A DNA stretch of 64,000 nucleotides from Bacillus sp. EB106-08-02-XG196 (GTDB taxonomy: Bacteria; Bacillota; Bacilli; Bacillales; Cytobacillaceae): contig NZ_JABWSY010000003.1 in NCBI RefSeq assembly GCF_013396335.1, forward strand, positions 186,001-250,000, read 5' to 3'. Below are positions 1 to 9,844 of the stretch, piece by piece. How positions within the stretch are numbered: the first letter of the stretch is position 1; each line of letters begins with the position of its first letter. The notes below the pieces were generated by a model. It was not told the origin of the DNA. It worked only from the letters and a program-made list of their open reading frames with translations, and ran no database searches. The position numbers and the translations under genes are program-made.

Positions 1-960
1 AGTAAGGAAGCAGAACTAAATGAACTGGTCACTGAAATTATCAAATATGCATTTAAATCGAAGGTATTGATTCCAACTGCATATACGCAAGAGAAAAAAG
101 AGATTCCGAAGTCTGAGCAAACCACATTGGTTCTTGATGAAAGGACCAGTCCAGTTCCCGAGAGAAAAGAAATAAAATGGGATTCATCTTTTGTTTCGAA
201 TACCATTCAGGAAACCGTACCGGCTCTTGATGTGAAAGGGGAACCAATGATTCCTAGAGAGGTTGAGGAAGAGGTAACCATACCAAATAGCTGGGAATAC
301 ACTCCACCACCTGTGATGGAATCAAATGAAATAGATGTAGAAACTGAATCAAGTGAGGATGCCGACCAAATGGAAAGCCGGATTCCAAGGTTATATCCAA
401 TTGGTCAAATGCATGGTACTTATATCTTTGCTCAAAATGAAAATGGTTTATATATTATTGATCAGCATGCGGCACAGGAACGATTGAAGTATGAGTATTT
501 CCGTGAAAAAGTTGGTCAAGTCCATTCGGAGCTGCAGGAATTACTTGTTCCGATCACTCTGGATTATTCCACGGACGAATACTTGAAAATTAATGAAAAC
601 CGTTTGGAATTAGAAAAGGTTGGGGTATTCCTTGAGGAATTTGGAATGAACGGCTATATCGTTCGCTCGCATCCACAATGGTTCCCTATAGGGGATGAAA
701 AACAACTGATTGAAGAAATGATTGAGCAGCTGCTTTCGATGAAAAAAGTCGATATTAAAAAACTTCGTGAAGAAGCAGCGATCATGATGAGTTGTAAAGC
801 TTCGATTAAAGCCAATCGCCATTTACGGAATGATGAAATCCAGGCATTGCTCGATGATTTAAGAAAAGCTTCTGATCCGTTTACCTGTCCACACGGAAGA
901 CCAATAATTGTCCATTATTCGTCATATGAGATGGAGAAAATGTTTAAACGAGTTATGTAG
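1..960 (+). CDS. mutL: DNA mismatch repair protein MutL, C-terminal part
   Basis: The reading frame is open from base 1 and stops at TAG 958-960, so the N-terminal ATPase region lies outside the window. The visible part is the variable linker (acidic, proline-rich) followed by the dimerisation/endonuclease domain. It contains the metal-binding endonuclease motif [12 protein letters not shown] (DQHAX2EX4E), a conserved SCKAS segment and the CPHGRP motif near the end. All are diagnostic of the nicking MutL type found in bacteria that lack MutH. The protein acts with MutS to start strand excision at mismatches. The first residues of the window read as the end of the conserved N-terminal half. 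Identification is secure; only the start is missing. Confidence 0.95.
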   Translation, partial: SKEAELNELVTEIIKYAFKSKVLIPTAYTQEKKEIPKSEQTTLVLDERTSPVPERKEIKWDSSFVSNTIQETVPALDVKGEPMIPREVEEEVTIPNSWEYTPPPVMESNEIDVETESSEDADQMESRIPRLYPIGQMHGTYIFAQNENGLYIIDQHAAQERLKYEYFREKVGQVHSELQELLVPITLDYSTDEYLKINENRLELEKVGVFLEEFGMNGYIVRSHPQWFPIGDEKQLIEEMIEQLLSMKKVDIKKLREEAAIMMSCKASIKANRHLRNDEIQALLDDLRKASDPFTCPHGRPIIVHYSSYEMEKMFKRVM

Positions 961-993
961 GGTGCTCTCTTTTATAAAGAGGCACTCTTTTTT
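961..993 (+). terminator. Rho-independent terminator after mutL
   Basis: Directly after the mutL stop, a GTGCTCTC...GAGGCAC stem (imperfect) is followed by a T-run. It separates mutL from the next gene. Confidence 0.6.
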
Positions 994-1078
994 TGAAAAA
1001 TATAATAATAAGGACTTACCTTTGTTTGTATTTTGGTGTAAAATTACACTATAAGAGAGATGTGAAGGAGGTGGGAGT

Positions 1079-1531
1079 GTGTTTGTTTTTGGTCTCTTAA
1101 GTACTTTTTTACCGATCGTTATTATTATTTTTGTAATCGTCTACGCTGCGAAAAATAAAGAAATGGGGGGAGAGAAAGTGATACGTCATCTTTATACGTA
1201 TTTAGTTCTGTTTGCAACACTTATGATGGTGATTGGGGGAGGAATCTCAATTTTTATGGCTGCGGCTGATTTAGTAAGCCCACCAGGTTATTATCAAAAC
1301 TTTGAAGATTTTAAGCAGGTATATCATGATAAGAAAGTTCCAACTGAGGAAAGTCAAAGCTTAACAGATCCTGAAGTTCGTGAAAGATATGATCAAATGG
1401 TAAAAGATGAAAAGAACCGGGCAAGAGAAAATGCGAAAAATCAAATTATTAAAAGCTTAGGTTTTATCGTTATCCCACTTCCGATATTCCTATACTTCAA
1501 TAATATGAGAAAACGTCAGAGTGATATTTAG
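1079..1531 (+). CDS. Hypothetical membrane protein, three predicted membrane segments
   Basis: A 150-residue protein starting at GTG 1079, preceded by a strong ribosome site (AAGGAGGTGGGAG). Residues about 2-23 and 37-60 are hydrophobic segments, and a third runs from about 128 to 141 near the C-terminus. Between them lies a charged, glutamate- and lysine-rich stretch (about 65-125), probably an exposed coiled or helical loop. I recognise no family motif. It is flanked by mutL and a tandem repeat array, and no nearby gene points to a function. Codon use and ribosome site look genuine, so the gene is likely real but of unknown role. Confidence 0.6.
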   Translation: MFVFGLLSTFLPIVIIIFVIVYAAKNKEMGGEKVIRHLYTYLVLFATLMMVIGGGISIFMAAADLVSPPGYYQNFEDFKQVYHDKKVPTEESQSLTDPEVRERYDQMVKDEKNRARENAKNQIIKSLGFIVIPLPIFLYFNNMRKRQSDI

Positions 1532-1552
1532 GCATGGGTACTACGAGTTATC

Positions 1553-2124
1553 TGGAGTGACCGAAGTTTATTCATAAAAAGCAATTGGGTCAATGCAGGT
1601 GGTCTGGAGTGACCGAAGAGCATTCAGAAAAAGCATTTGGGTAAATGCAGGCAGGCTGGAGTGACCGAAGTGCATTCAGAAAAAGCATATGGGTCAATGC
1701 AGGCAGGCTGGAGTGACCGAAGTGCATTCAGAAAAAGCATATGGGTCAATGCAGGTAGCTTGGAGTGACCGAAGAGGATTCATAAAAAGCGCTAGGGTAA
1801 ATGCAGGCAGCTTGGAGTGACCGAAGAGCATTCAGAAAAAGCATTTGGGTAAATGCAGGTGGTCTGGAGTGACCGAAGAGCATTCAGAAAAAGTAATTGG
1901 GTAAATGCAGGTGGTCTGGAGTGACCGAAGTGCATTCATAAAAAGCATATGGGTAAATGCAGGCAGCTTGGAGTGACCGAAGAGCATTCATAAAAAGCAT
2001 ATGGGTAAATGCAGGCAGCTTGGAGTGACCGAAGAGCATTCATAAAAAGCATTTGGGTAAATGCAGGCAGGCTGGAGTGACTGTAGCGCATTCATTAAAA
2101 GCATTTGGGGCATTGCAAGTAGCC
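1553..2124. repeat. Tandem array, eleven units of 52 bp
   Basis: Starting TGGAGTGACCGAAG, the unit recurs at 1553, 1605, 1657, 1709 and so on, at exactly 52-bp steps through eleven units. A degenerate twelfth begins about 2125. Units share TGGAGTGACCGAAG, then GCATTCA, AAAAAGC, TGGGTAAATGCAGG, with scattered base changes (agtgcatt/agagcatt, catatggg/catttggg) but no length change. Inside each unit GCATT and AATGC can pair as a short hairpin. The period is not a multiple of three and no long frame crosses it, so it is not coding. It fills the gap between the membrane-protein gene and mreBH. Confidence 0.93.
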
Positions 2125-2151
2125 CGAAGTTACTAAAAAACTGATAAAATA

Positions 2152-2184
2152 GCAAAAGAGTGCTAAAAATAGCACTCTTTTTTC
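2152..2184. terminator. Bidirectional terminator between repeat array and mreBH
   Basis: A near-perfect stem AAAAGAGTGCTA/TAGCACTCTTTT has T-runs on both strands. It ends mreBH on the minus strand and could also stop transcription arriving through the repeats. Confidence 0.8.
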
Positions 2185-2187
2185 AAT

Positions 2188-3195
2188 CTATCTCACTGTT
2201 GCAGGGAGCTTATGCATATATTTTAGGGCTTGTCCTGTACCGATTGCCACGGATTCGAGCGGATTCGGGGCTAATTGTACAGGAACAAAAATTTCCTTAC
2301 TTAGCCATTCTTCCATACCCTTCATCAATGCGCCGCCACCCGTTAGAATCACACCACGGTCGACGATGTCGCCGCTCAGTTCCGCTGGGCAGTCCTCTAG
2401 TGTTGCGCGGATCGCTTCTAATATATGAGATAACGATTCTTTCAAAGCATTCCTAATTTCATAGGATGATAGGGTAACCGTCTTTGGTAATCCTGTCACA
2501 AGGTCACGACCGCGTACTTCCATGTGTAGCTCTTCGTGATCGACCAACGCATAACCAATTTCCATTTTAATATTTTCAGCTGTTCTGTCGCCAATCAAGA
2601 CATTATACTCCTTGCGGACATACTGAATGATCTCTTCATCGAGACGGTCTCCGCCAATTTTAATGGAATGACAGGACACAACACCCCCGAATGAGATAAT
2701 CGCTACCTCAGTATTACCCCCGCCAATATCAACAACTACATTGGCTACCGGCTCATCAACAGGCATTCCGGCACCAATCGCAGCTGCAACCGGTTCTTCG
2801 ATTAACTGGATTTTTTTTGCGCCGGCATTTCTCACGGCGTCTTGAATAGCTCTTCTTTCTACACTTGTTGAACCGGAAGGTGTACAAATCACAACATTTG
2901 GCTTACGAAGGGCAAAACCGACGGATTTAGAGGCTTTACGCATGATATGCTTCAGTAGCTCCGTTGTAAGGTCATAATCAGCAATGACGCCTTCCTTTAA
3001 TGGTCGGATTGCCATGATCTTCTCAGGCGTTTTTCCAATCATTTCTTTTGCTTCCATGCCAAAAGCTACAACCTTTTTTGTTTCTGTATCAATGGCCACC
3101 ACAGAAGGTTCGTTTACAGCGATTCCTTTGTTTTTGCTATAAACCAATATATTTGCTGTTCCTAAGTCGATTCCAATCTCAAAGTTTGATAACAT
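2188..3195 (-). CDS. mreBH: MreB-family cell-shape actin homologue (MreBH-like)
   Basis: 335 residues, the usual MreB length. Actin-fold nucleotide motifs are present: IGIDLGTAN at the N-terminus (phosphate 1), [13 protein letters not shown] (phosphate 2) and [11 protein letters not shown] (adenosine). The protein polymerises under the membrane and guides lateral wall synthesis. Phrases such as [16 protein letters not shown] and [16 protein letters not shown] segments match my memory of B. subtilis MreBH better than MreB or Mbl, which makes this the paralog linked to the LytE hydrolase. A good ribosome site (AGGTGGAG) precedes the ATG. Its position between mutL and miaA, away from mreCD, also argues against the main mreB. 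The choice among paralogs is an inference. Confidence 0.85.
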   Translation of the reverse strand: MLSNFEIGIDLGTANILVYSKNKGIAVNEPSVVAIDTETKKVVAFGMEAKEMIGKTPEKIMAIRPLKEGVIADYDLTTELLKHIMRKASKSVGFALRKPNVVICTPSGSTSVERRAIQDAVRNAGAKKIQLIEEPVAAAIGAGMPVDEPVANVVVDIGGGNTEVAIISFGGVVSCHSIKIGGDRLDEEIIQYVRKEYNVLIGDRTAENIKMEIGYALVDHEELHMEVRGRDLVTGLPKTVTLSSYEIRNALKESLSHILEAIRATLEDCPAELSGDIVDRGVILTGGGALMKGMEEWLSKEIFVPVQLAPNPLESVAIGTGQALKYMHKLPATVR

Positions 3196-3515
3196 TTACT
3201 CCACCTAATTTCCCTATTTTTCGACAACTTGCCATTTGACTAGTCATCTTTCTACAAAATAAGCTACGATTAAGCCTACCACGAACTTGGGGGTAAGAAG
3301 GTGTTTGTAAATGAATCGTTATAGGAATGTAAAGTTGTAAAGTAAATTTATTAGTTGGGCTAAAACTGTAATAATTAAAATCCTTGTCAAAATGATGCAT
3401 AGAAAAGTTATTTTTTGATTATACTTATTTGATGTTCAACTGCTTTTAAAATATATGTTAGGATGTTAGTATGGCATGGTTCTGAGTCACGTGTAAATAA
3501 TGAAAAAAGGGCAGT
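3196..3515. other. Intergenic region between mreBH and miaA
   Basis: 320 bp of AT-rich sequence holding the divergent promoters of mreBH and miaA. I see no ORF with a ribosome site, no clear terminator and no recognisable operator. Confidence 0.4.
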
Positions 3516-4481
3516 GTGAAAATATTGGATTTAAAACAGAAATTATTAGTCATTATTGGTCCAACTGCAGTTGGAAAAACAAAGCTAAGCATAGAACTGG
3601 CTAAACGTTATAATGGCGAAATTATCAGCGGCGATTCCATGCAGATTTACCTGGGCATGGATATCGGAACTGCAAAAATAAAAGTCGAGGAAATGGAGGG
3701 GATTCCCCACCATTTGATTGATATTAAAGAGCCGGATGAAGGTTTTTCAGCAGCGGAATTCCAACAGCTTGTACGAACGAAAATATCCGAAATTACCTCG
3801 AAAGGTAAGCTTCCTATCATTGTCGGGGGGACTGGGCTTTATATTCAAGCCGTCATTTATGATTATCAGTTTTCAGAGGCACCTGCAGATGAGGCATTTC
3901 GTTTGCAACTTGAAGAGAGGGCAAAAGAAATTGGAAATGAGGCGCTGCATCTTGAATTAACAAAGATAGATCCTGAAAGTGCAAGCCAAATTCACCCAAA
4001 TAATGTGAGAAGAGTTATAAGGGCACTTGAAATTTATCATTGTACTGGTAAGATTATGAGTGAATATCAAATGAATCAGCAGCCTGACCTTCTTTACGAA
4101 ACCGCTCTTATCGGTTTAACTATGGATAGGGAAAATCTTTACGAACGGATTAATACTCGTGTTGAGATAATGATATCCGAAGGGCTCCTCGAAGAAGTCT
4201 CTGCCTTATACAAGCAGGGAGTCAGAGGTTGTCAATCCATTCAAGCGATTGGCTACAAAGAAATCTATGATTACTTAGATGGAAAGGTTAGTTATCATGA
4301 CGCCATTGAAAGTTTAAAACAAAATTCAAGGCGGTATGCAAAAAGACAACTAACTTGGTTTCGTAACAAAATGGATGTAGAATGGTTTGACATGACAAAT
4401 GTCTCAGATTTGTCAAAAAAAATTAACGAAATTTCACAGTACGTTGAAGGAAAGCTACAAGTAAAATCGAATACATATTAG
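3516..4481 (+). CDS. miaA: tRNA dimethylallyltransferase
   Basis: Adds a dimethylallyl group to A37 of tRNAs that read UNN codons. Residues 15-22 form the P-loop GPTAVGKT. Further hallmarks are ISGDSMQIY (substrate-binding Asp), [36 protein letters not shown] and, near the end, [13 protein letters not shown]. The length of 321 aa is typical. The start is GTG 3516 with AAAAAAGGG upstream. hfq follows 26 bp downstream, the conserved miaA-hfq pairing, so the two are likely co-transcribed. Confidence 0.97.
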   Translation: MKILDLKQKLLVIIGPTAVGKTKLSIELAKRYNGEIISGDSMQIYLGMDIGTAKIKVEEMEGIPHHLIDIKEPDEGFSAAEFQQLVRTKISEITSKGKLPIIVGGTGLYIQAVIYDYQFSEAPADEAFRLQLEERAKEIGNEALHLELTKIDPESASQIHPNNVRRVIRALEIYHCTGKIMSEYQMNQQPDLLYETALIGLTMDRENLYERINTRVEIMISEGLLEEVSALYKQGVRGCQSIQAIGYKEIYDYLDGKVSYHDAIESLKQNSRRYAKRQLTWFRNKMDVEWFDMTNVSDLSKKINEISQYVEGKLQVKSNTY

Positions 4482-4507
4482 TAGAGATAAAAGAGGAGGA
4501 TATACAA

Positions 4508-4738
4508 ATGAAAACCACCATCAACATTCAGGACCAATTTTTAAACCAGTGCCGCAAGGATAATACCCATGTAACGGTATTTTTATTAAACGGATTCCAA
4601 TTGAGAGGCCAAATTAAAGGCTTTGATAATTTTACGGTTCTTTTTGAATCAGAAGGAAAACAGCAATTGGTATACAAGCATGCCATTTCAACCTTTGCGC
4701 CGCAAAGAAATGTTCAGCTTGACCTTGATGCGCAATAA
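4508..4738 (+). CDS. hfq: RNA chaperone Hfq
   Basis: A 76-residue Sm-like protein that forms hexameric rings and binds small RNAs and A-rich mRNA. Sm1 motif: residues about 21-40 ([13 protein letters not shown]). Sm2 motif: YKHAISTF near residue 58. The proximal-face residues QDQFLNQ are at the N-terminus. A strong ribosome site (AGAGGAGG) lies upstream. The short C-terminal tail is typical of Gram-positive Hfq. It sits directly after miaA and is closed by a strong terminator. Confidence 0.97.
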   Translation: MKTTINIQDQFLNQCRKDNTHVTVFLLNGFQLRGQIKGFDNFTVLFESEGKQQLVYKHAISTFAPQRNVQLDLDAQ

Positions 4739-4752
4739 CCTGTACCAATGAC

Positions 4753-4788
4753 CTGAGCCCATGAAATCTATGGGCTCTTTTTTATTTT
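4753..4788 (+). terminator. Terminator after hfq
   Basis: A perfect 8-bp stem GAGCCCAT/ATGGGCTC with a 7-nt loop is followed by a T-run. Confidence 0.9.
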
Positions 4789-4852
4789 TATAATGAAAAG
4801 GTAATTAGATGAATACACATAAATGAAGGAGTATTGCGTTGCAGAATGAGAG

Positions 4853-5812
4853 GTGAAGGCTTTGGACCAACCGATTCGCATGAAGAGTAATGGACAAATA
4901 ACAGTATCGCTCAACTCCCAAAAGAGGAAGTCATTGACGAAAGAGCTTCCTGTTCCTCAAGTTGTTCCAAAGGTTATACCCCCGGAGCACGCCGCGTTAA
5001 AAGAAATCGAAGACGAGCTCGGGGCATTAGTAGGTATGGAAGAAATGAAACGAATGATAAAAGAAATTTATGCATGGATATTCGTGAATAAAAAACGGGA
5101 AGAAGTGGGGATGAAGGCAAGAAAGCAAGCCCTTCATATGATGTTTAAAGGCAATCCGGGGACAGGGAAAACGACCGTTGCCAGATTAATTGGCAAGCTC
5201 TTTTTAAAAATGAACGTACTGACTAAGGGGCACCTAATTGAGGCTGAACGAGCCGACCTTGTGGGGGAATATATTGGTCATACGGCTCAAAAAACCCGGG
5301 ACTTAATTAAAAAAGCACAGGGTGGAATATTGTTCATTGATGAAGCCTATTCATTAGGCCGCGGCGGAGAAAAGGATTTCGGAAAAGAAGCGATTGATAC
5401 TTTAGTTAAGCATATGGAAGACAAACAGCATGAATTTATCCTCATTTTGGCAGGATATTCTCGGGAGATGGATTATTTCTTAACCTTAAATCCTGGGCTG
5501 CACTCCCGGTTTCCATTAGTCATCGATTTTCCGAATTATACAATTGATCAATTGATGGAAATTTCTGCCCGGATGCTGGAGGAACGGGAATATAGCTTGA
5601 GCCATGGTGCAGAGAAAAAACTGAAGGATCATTTAATTTGGGTGAAATCCGTGCTTAATCCCAATAGCTTTTCGAATGGCAGATATGTCCGGAATATTAT
5701 TGAAAAATCTATTCGCGCTCAAGCGATGCGGCTTTTATTGCAGAATAGCTTCGACAAGCATGAATTAATGACACTTCGAAGTAATGATTTAGTTTTCGAA
5801 GAAGACTCATAA
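4853..5812 (+). CDS. spoVK: Stage V sporulation protein K, AAA ATPase
   Basis: 319 residues. The AAA (CbxX/CfxQ-type) domain has Walker A GNPGTGKT (about residue 102), Walker B ILFIDEAYSL (about 162) and a sensor/arginine region NPGLHSRFP. Preceding it is LVGMEEMKR, and the conserved HLIEAERADLVGEYIGHTAQKT lies between the Walkers. It closely resembles remembered B. subtilis SpoVK, which is required for spore maturation under sigma-E in the mother cell. The listed start is GTG 4853; a TTG at 4862 behind AGGTGAAGG is an alternative. The hfq-spoVK order is conserved in Bacillus. Confidence 0.93.
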   Translation: MKALDQPIRMKSNGQITVSLNSQKRKSLTKELPVPQVVPKVIPPEHAALKEIEDELGALVGMEEMKRMIKEIYAWIFVNKKREEVGMKARKQALHMMFKGNPGTGKTTVARLIGKLFLKMNVLTKGHLIEAERADLVGEYIGHTAQKTRDLIKKAQGGILFIDEAYSLGRGGEKDFGKEAIDTLVKHMEDKQHEFILILAGYSREMDYFLTLNPGLHSRFPLVIDFPNYTIDQLMEISARMLEEREYSLSHGAEKKLKDHLIWVKSVLNPNSFSNGRYVRNIIEKSIRAQAMRLLLQNSFDKHELMTLRSNDLVFEEDS

Positions 5813-5813
5813 A

Positions 5814-5847
5814 AAAATCGGCGGACATTTAATGCCGCCGATTTTTT
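5814..5847. terminator. Bidirectional terminator, spoVK / TRIC-family gene
   Basis: An AAATCGGCGG/CCGCCGATTT stem with A-run and T-run serves both converging genes. Confidence 0.88.
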
Positions 5848-6451
5848 AATGTGCTCCAAGTCTCCTAGCAGGAAGCTTCCAACTAAACGTATAGGAAAGT
5901 ACCCTTAGTGCAGTAATAAGTGCAAATAGCGTGTACAACTCCCACGGACTTGACGCTATTTTTAATCCAATCATTAGACCAGCAACAATAGCCCAAACGG
6001 CATAAATTTCCGATCGTAATACAATCGGTTTTCTGCCTGCTAATAAATCACGAATAATCCCTCCGCCAATTCCCGTTAAGACAGCTGCCACAATAACAGC
6101 ACTAATCGGACGGTCCATATTCGCTGCGTAAATAGCACCCTGAATCGCAAAAGCAGACAAGCCAATGGCGTCGAAGAGATTACCCCATCTTTGCCAATGC
6201 CGCAACAAATTTGCTGGAAACAAAAATACAGCCGTGATCGATAAAAGGGCAAATTGGAAGAACAACCCTTGATCCCACAAAGCAGAAACCGGGACCCCAA
6301 TAAGTAAATTTCGTATGGCGCCGCCACCGAAAGCAGTGACAATTCCTAAAATATAAACACCTAATATATCATACTCTTCTTCCATAGCGACAATGGCACC
6401 GCTAACAGCAAAAGCAATTGTACCAATAATACTTAAAACATCCCATGTCAT
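5846..6451 (-). CDS. TRIC/UPF0126 family membrane protein (YvgT-like)
   Basis: About 201 residues with seven hydrophobic helices and the duplicated glycine-rich motif GGGAIRNLLIG and GGGIIRDLLAGRKP, the signature of the trimeric intracellular cation channel family. It is a probable potassium or cation channel of the plasma membrane. I take the ATG at 6451 (MTWDVLS...) as start because a GAGGAG site lies 12 bp upstream and remembered YvgT begins there; the frame could extend 19 codons further. It converges with spoVK. The physiological role in bacteria is not established. Confidence 0.85.
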   Translation of the reverse strand: MTWDVLSIIGTIAFAVSGAIVAMEEEYDILGVYILGIVTAFGGGAIRNLLIGVPVSALWDQGLFFQFALLSITAVFLFPANLLRHWQRWGNLFDAIGLSAFAIQGAIYAANMDRPISAVIVAAVLTGIGGGIIRDLLAGRKPIVLRSEIYAVWAIVAGLMIGLKIASSPWELYTLFALITALRVLSYTFSWKLPARRLGAH

Positions 6452-6599
6452 ATTGTCCGGTTTCTCCTCGAAGTGAAATACATATATTTTTAAATATTCA
6501 ACAAACAATATGATTTTAACACGGTGGTGTAATTAATCAACAAATATTTTCAAAAATTAGGGTAAAATCATCTTTTTTGGTATGATGAGGAAAGGAAAA

Positions 6600-7889
6600 A
6601 TGATGAAAGCAGGTGTTGGTATGGAACAAGAAGTAAGCTTAGAAAAAGCAATCTTAGTTGGCTGCCAAACGCAAACATTAGATGATAGCAGGTTCCAATA
6701 TTCCATGGAGGAGCTTGCTTCCTTAACTGAAACAGCTAAGGGTGAAGTTCTAATGACGGTTGTTCAAAAACGAGAGCGTATCCATTCAGCATTATATATA
6801 GGAAAAGGAAAAGTAGAAGAACTGAAAGCTCTCGTAGATGAGGTAGAAGCGGACCTAGTCATTTTTAACGATGAACTATCCCCCAGCCAAAAACGAAATC
6901 TTTCTTCTGAGTTAAATGCTCGTATTATCGACCGGACTCAGCTAATTTTAGATATATTTGCACAAAGAGCAAGGTCTAAAGAGGGCAAGCTTCAGGTTGA
7001 ACTAGCACAGCTCCATTATTTACTGCCTCGTCTTGCTGGCCAAGGCACAGCCTTATCAAGGTTAGGAGCAGGTATTGGGACAAGAGGACCTGGGGAAACA
7101 AAGCTCGAATCAGACCGCCGGCATATTCGTCGAAGAATTGATGAAATTAAGAGTCAGCTTGCTGTAATTGTGCAGCACCGAGAGCGTTACCGAGAAAGAA
7201 GAAAGAAAAACAAAACCTTCCAAATTGCGATTGTTGGCTATACAAATGCCGGCAAATCAACACTCTTTAACCGACTGTCTGAAGCGGATTCGTTTGAGGA
7301 GAATCAACTTTTTGCAACATTGGATCCAATGACACGAAAATTGATTTTACCAAGTGGGTTCCAAACATTAATTACAGATACCGTTGGATTCATTCAAGAC
7401 CTTCCAACTGCACTGATTGCTGCTTTCCGTTCAACGCTTGAAGAGGTTAAGGAAGCAGACCTCCTTTTGCATGTTGTCGATATGTCAAATGCAGACTATT
7501 TCCAACATGAAAAAACAGTTAATAAGCTGCTTGAAGATTTGGAAGTTAAAGACATCCCGCAAATTACTGTCTATAATAAGAGGGATATTAAACATCCGGA
7601 CTTTGTGCCAACGACAAGCACGCCTCTCATCTTTATTAGTGCCTATGATAAAGAGGATCGCAATGAACTAAAAAGAAAAATTGAAAAGGTCAGTATTGAA
7701 ATGATGGATCAATATCAAGTTAGTATACCTTCAACAGAGGGGAAACTGCTGGCACAATTAAAGAATGAGACGATTGTAAGAGAACTAGTCTTTGATGAAG
7801 AAAAAGAATTTTATCAATGCAGAGGATTTTCTCTTCCAAATCAACAAATTTCCGGGCAATTACAGAAATACAAAATGAGAATGGAGTAA
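6600..7889 (+). CDS. hflX: GTPase HflX (ribosome-associated)
   Basis: About 429 residues. The N-terminal HflX domain includes [21 protein letters not shown] and [15 protein letters not shown] glycine-rich connector follows ([13 protein letters not shown]). The G domain has G1 [10 protein letters not shown]3 DTVGF, G4 YNKRD and G5 ISAYD. It binds and splits stalled 50S/70S ribosomes in the families studied. Start chosen: ATG 6600, 3 bp after AGGAAAGGA; ATG 6582 or 6621 are possible. Only 4 bp separate it from the next gene, so the two form an operon, as ynbA-ynbB do in B. subtilis. Confidence 0.95.
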   Translation: MMKAGVGMEQEVSLEKAILVGCQTQTLDDSRFQYSMEELASLTETAKGEVLMTVVQKRERIHSALYIGKGKVEELKALVDEVEADLVIFNDELSPSQKRNLSSELNARIIDRTQLILDIFAQRARSKEGKLQVELAQLHYLLPRLAGQGTALSRLGAGIGTRGPGETKLESDRRHIRRRIDEIKSQLAVIVQHRERYRERRKKNKTFQIAIVGYTNAGKSTLFNRLSEADSFEENQLFATLDPMTRKLILPSGFQTLITDTVGFIQDLPTALIAAFRSTLEEVKEADLLLHVVDMSNADYFQHEKTVNKLLEDLEVKDIPQITVYNKRDIKHPDFVPTTSTPLIFISAYDKEDRNELKRKIEKVSIEMMDQYQVSIPSTEGKLLAQLKNETIVRELVFDEEKEFYQCRGFSLPNQQISGQLQKYKMRME

Positions 7890-7893
7890 CAGC

Positions 7894-9165
7894 ATGTTTC
7901 AACAGTTAAAAAATGGGGAAAAGCTTCAACAAATTGTAAAAGATATTGAACAACAAATTGCATCCGTACATAAAGAGATAGACGAGAGAATTGAAACAAA
8001 TCAATTTCATGTATTGAGAAGTTACCAAAAGCATAGGGTGAGTGATTCGCACTTTATGCCATCCACTGGGTATGGATATGATGATATCGGAAGGGATACA
8101 TTGGAGTTAATTTATGCCGATGTTTTTGGTGCGGAAGCAGGACTTGTACGACCGCAAATTATCTCGGGAACGCATGCGATTTCCATTGCGTTATTTGGTA
8201 TCCTTCGACCTGGAGATGAACTTCTCTATATCACTGGAAAACCATATGATACCCTGGAAGAAATTGTAGGGATTCGCGGTAATGGAGTGGGTTCTCTAAA
8301 GGAGTTTGGCATATCTTATGATAGTGTCGCACTGACAGATGAAGGAACGATAAATTGGGGGTTGGTAGCTGAAAAAATCAAACCCAAAACAAAAATGATA
8401 GGAATACAGCGTTCAAAAGGTTATGCAACTAGACCATCATATACTGTCTCCCAAATCAAAGAGATGATATCTTTTGTAAAAGAAATCAAAGAGGATGTCG
8501 TCGTTTTTGTAGATAACTGTTATGGAGAATTTGTCGAAGAATTGGAGCCTTGCCATGTAGGTGCCGATTTAATGGCAGGTTCGCTGATTAAAAATCCGGG
8601 CGGGGGAATGGCGAAAACAGGTGGATATATTGTAGGAAAAAAACAATATGTTGAAGCCTGTTCGTATCGAATGACCTCTCCAGGTATTGGAGCAGAGGCG
8701 GGAGCCTCCTTATATAGTCTTCAAGAAATGTATCAAGGGTTCTTCTTGGCGCCGCATGTAGTGGGACAAGCCTTAAAAGGAGCCGTTTTTACAGCTGCAC
8801 TTCTTGAAAAACTAGGGATGAATTCATCCCCTAAATGGGATTCAAGTCGAACGGATTTAATTCAATCAGTTCAATTTGATGATAAGGATAAAATGATTGC
8901 TTTCTGCCAAGCGATACAATTTGCTTCACCAATTAATTCACATGTGACGGCCTATCCAGCCTATATGCCGGGTTACGAGGATGATGTGATTATGGCTGCT
9001 GGAACATTTATTCAGGGTGCAAGTATTGAGCTGACAGCTGATGGGCCGATTCGACCACCATATGTTGCCTATGTTCAAGGAGGATTAACCTACTCTCATG
9101 TGAAAATGGCGGTTTGTATTGCGGTTGACTCTTTAATTGAAAAAGATTTGATTGAATTAAACTGA
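7894..9165 (+). CDS. ynbB: PLP-dependent methionine gamma-lyase family protein (YnbB)
   Basis: 423 residues of the 'aluminium resistance'/Met_gamma_lyase family, fold type I PLP enzymes. The PLP lysine is expected in GSLIKNPGGGMAKTGGY (about residue 229-245). FVDNCYGEF (about 206) supplies the PLP-pyridine Asp, and SGTHAISIALFG (about 90) the phosphate-binding region. The substrate is not known from sequence alone, and the aluminium link is historical. It is translated 4 bp after hflX and ends in a terminator, before the glnR promoter. Confidence 0.88.
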   Translation: MFQQLKNGEKLQQIVKDIEQQIASVHKEIDERIETNQFHVLRSYQKHRVSDSHFMPSTGYGYDDIGRDTLELIYADVFGAEAGLVRPQIISGTHAISIALFGILRPGDELLYITGKPYDTLEEIVGIRGNGVGSLKEFGISYDSVALTDEGTINWGLVAEKIKPKTKMIGIQRSKGYATRPSYTVSQIKEMISFVKEIKEDVVVFVDNCYGEFVEELEPCHVGADLMAGSLIKNPGGGMAKTGGYIVGKKQYVEACSYRMTSPGIGAEAGASLYSLQEMYQGFFLAPHVVGQALKGAVFTAALLEKLGMNSSPKWDSSRTDLIQSVQFDDKDKMIAFCQAIQFASPINSHVTAYPAYMPGYEDDVIMAAGTFIQGASIELTADGPIRPPYVAYVQGGLTYSHVKMAVCIAVDSLIEKDLIELN

Positions 9166-9176
9166 GGAATTATACA

Positions 9177-9209
9177 AAGGATAACTTCATAAAGTTGTCC
9201 TTTTATTTT
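9177..9209 (+). terminator. Terminator after ynbB
   Basis: The stem GGATAACTT/AGTTGTCC with a 5-nt loop is followed by TTTTATTTTTT. Confidence 0.8.
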
Positions 9210-9222
9210 TTGTAAAAAACCA

Positions 9223-9239
9223 TGTTAGAAAACCTAACA
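9223..9239. promoter_or_regulatory. GlnR/TnrA operator
   Basis: TGTTAGAAAACCTAACA fits the GlnR/TnrA consensus TGTNA-N7-TNACA exactly. It lies just upstream of the -35 element. A second, weaker match (TGACA-N7-TAACA, 9246-9262) overlaps the promoter, so two sites in tandem resemble the B. subtilis glnRA arrangement, where GlnR autorepresses under nitrogen excess. Confidence 0.85.
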
Positions 9240-9244
9240 TAGGA

Positions 9245-9273
9245 TTGACATCTTTTCTAACACGAAATATAAT
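9245..9273 (+). promoter_or_regulatory. Sigma-A promoter of glnRA
   Basis: A perfect -35 TTGACA (9245-9250), 17-bp spacer and perfect -10 TATAAT (9268-9273). The weaker GlnR half-operator overlaps the -35 and spacer, which suits repression. Confidence 0.85.
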
Positions 9274-9309
9274 AACAATATAAATTAGCAAAAAGAGAGG
9301 AGAAATTGA

Positions 9310-9711
9310 ATGAGTGGAAAGGAAATACGCCGCTCAATGCCACTATTCCCAATCGGAACGGTCATGCAGCTAACAGAATTAACAGCTAGACAAATCCGAT
9401 ACTATGAAGAGCATCAATTGATTTCTCCAGCAAGAACTGATGGGAATAGAAGACTATTTAGTTTAAATGATATTGATAGTCTATTAGAAATTAAGGATTT
9501 AATTGATCAAGGAGTGAATATGGCTGGTATAAAACAGCTCTTCCTTATCAAACAGCAACAAGTGAATGTGCTTCAGGAACAGGCTGAAAAAGCCAAGCAA
9601 GATTTGACGGATGACCAGCTGCGAAATCTTCTAAGACATGAATTACAGCAAGCTGGCAGATTTAATCGTTCGTCTTTAAGGCAAGGGGATATGTCACGAT
9701 TTTTCCATTAG
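9310..9711 (+). CDS. glnR: MerR-family nitrogen regulator GlnR
   Basis: 133 residues. The winged helix-turn-helix (about 15-80: [17 protein letters not shown]...NRRLF) is the MerR type. It is followed by a helical dimerisation segment and a C-terminal tail that senses feedback-inhibited glutamine synthetase in the characterised homologues. It starts 8 bp after an AGAGAGGAG ribosome site. It is co-transcribed with glnA and preceded by its own operator. Confidence 0.96.
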   Translation: MSGKEIRRSMPLFPIGTVMQLTELTARQIRYYEEHQLISPARTDGNRRLFSLNDIDSLLEIKDLIDQGVNMAGIKQLFLIKQQQVNVLQEQAEKAKQDLTDDQLRNLLRHELQQAGRFNRSSLRQGDMSRFFH

Positions 9712-9844
9712 GTTAATTTTCTGAATTTGTTCCTAAATCCGATTTTACCATGGAACAAACTTTGATTGTGCTTGAAATTAAGTTTGCAAGCTCATTTCTG
9801 ACAGAAAAAAGCCTTTATTAAAAAACTATTTGGGGGTAATAAGA

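Noticed and set aside
1553..2124. CRISPR-like array
   Set aside because: Units are contiguous 52-bp copies with no unique spacers, and no cas genes are present.
2160..2456. 98-codon plus-strand frame
   Set aside because: It overlaps the end of mreBH in antisense, has no ribosome site and begins in the terminator.
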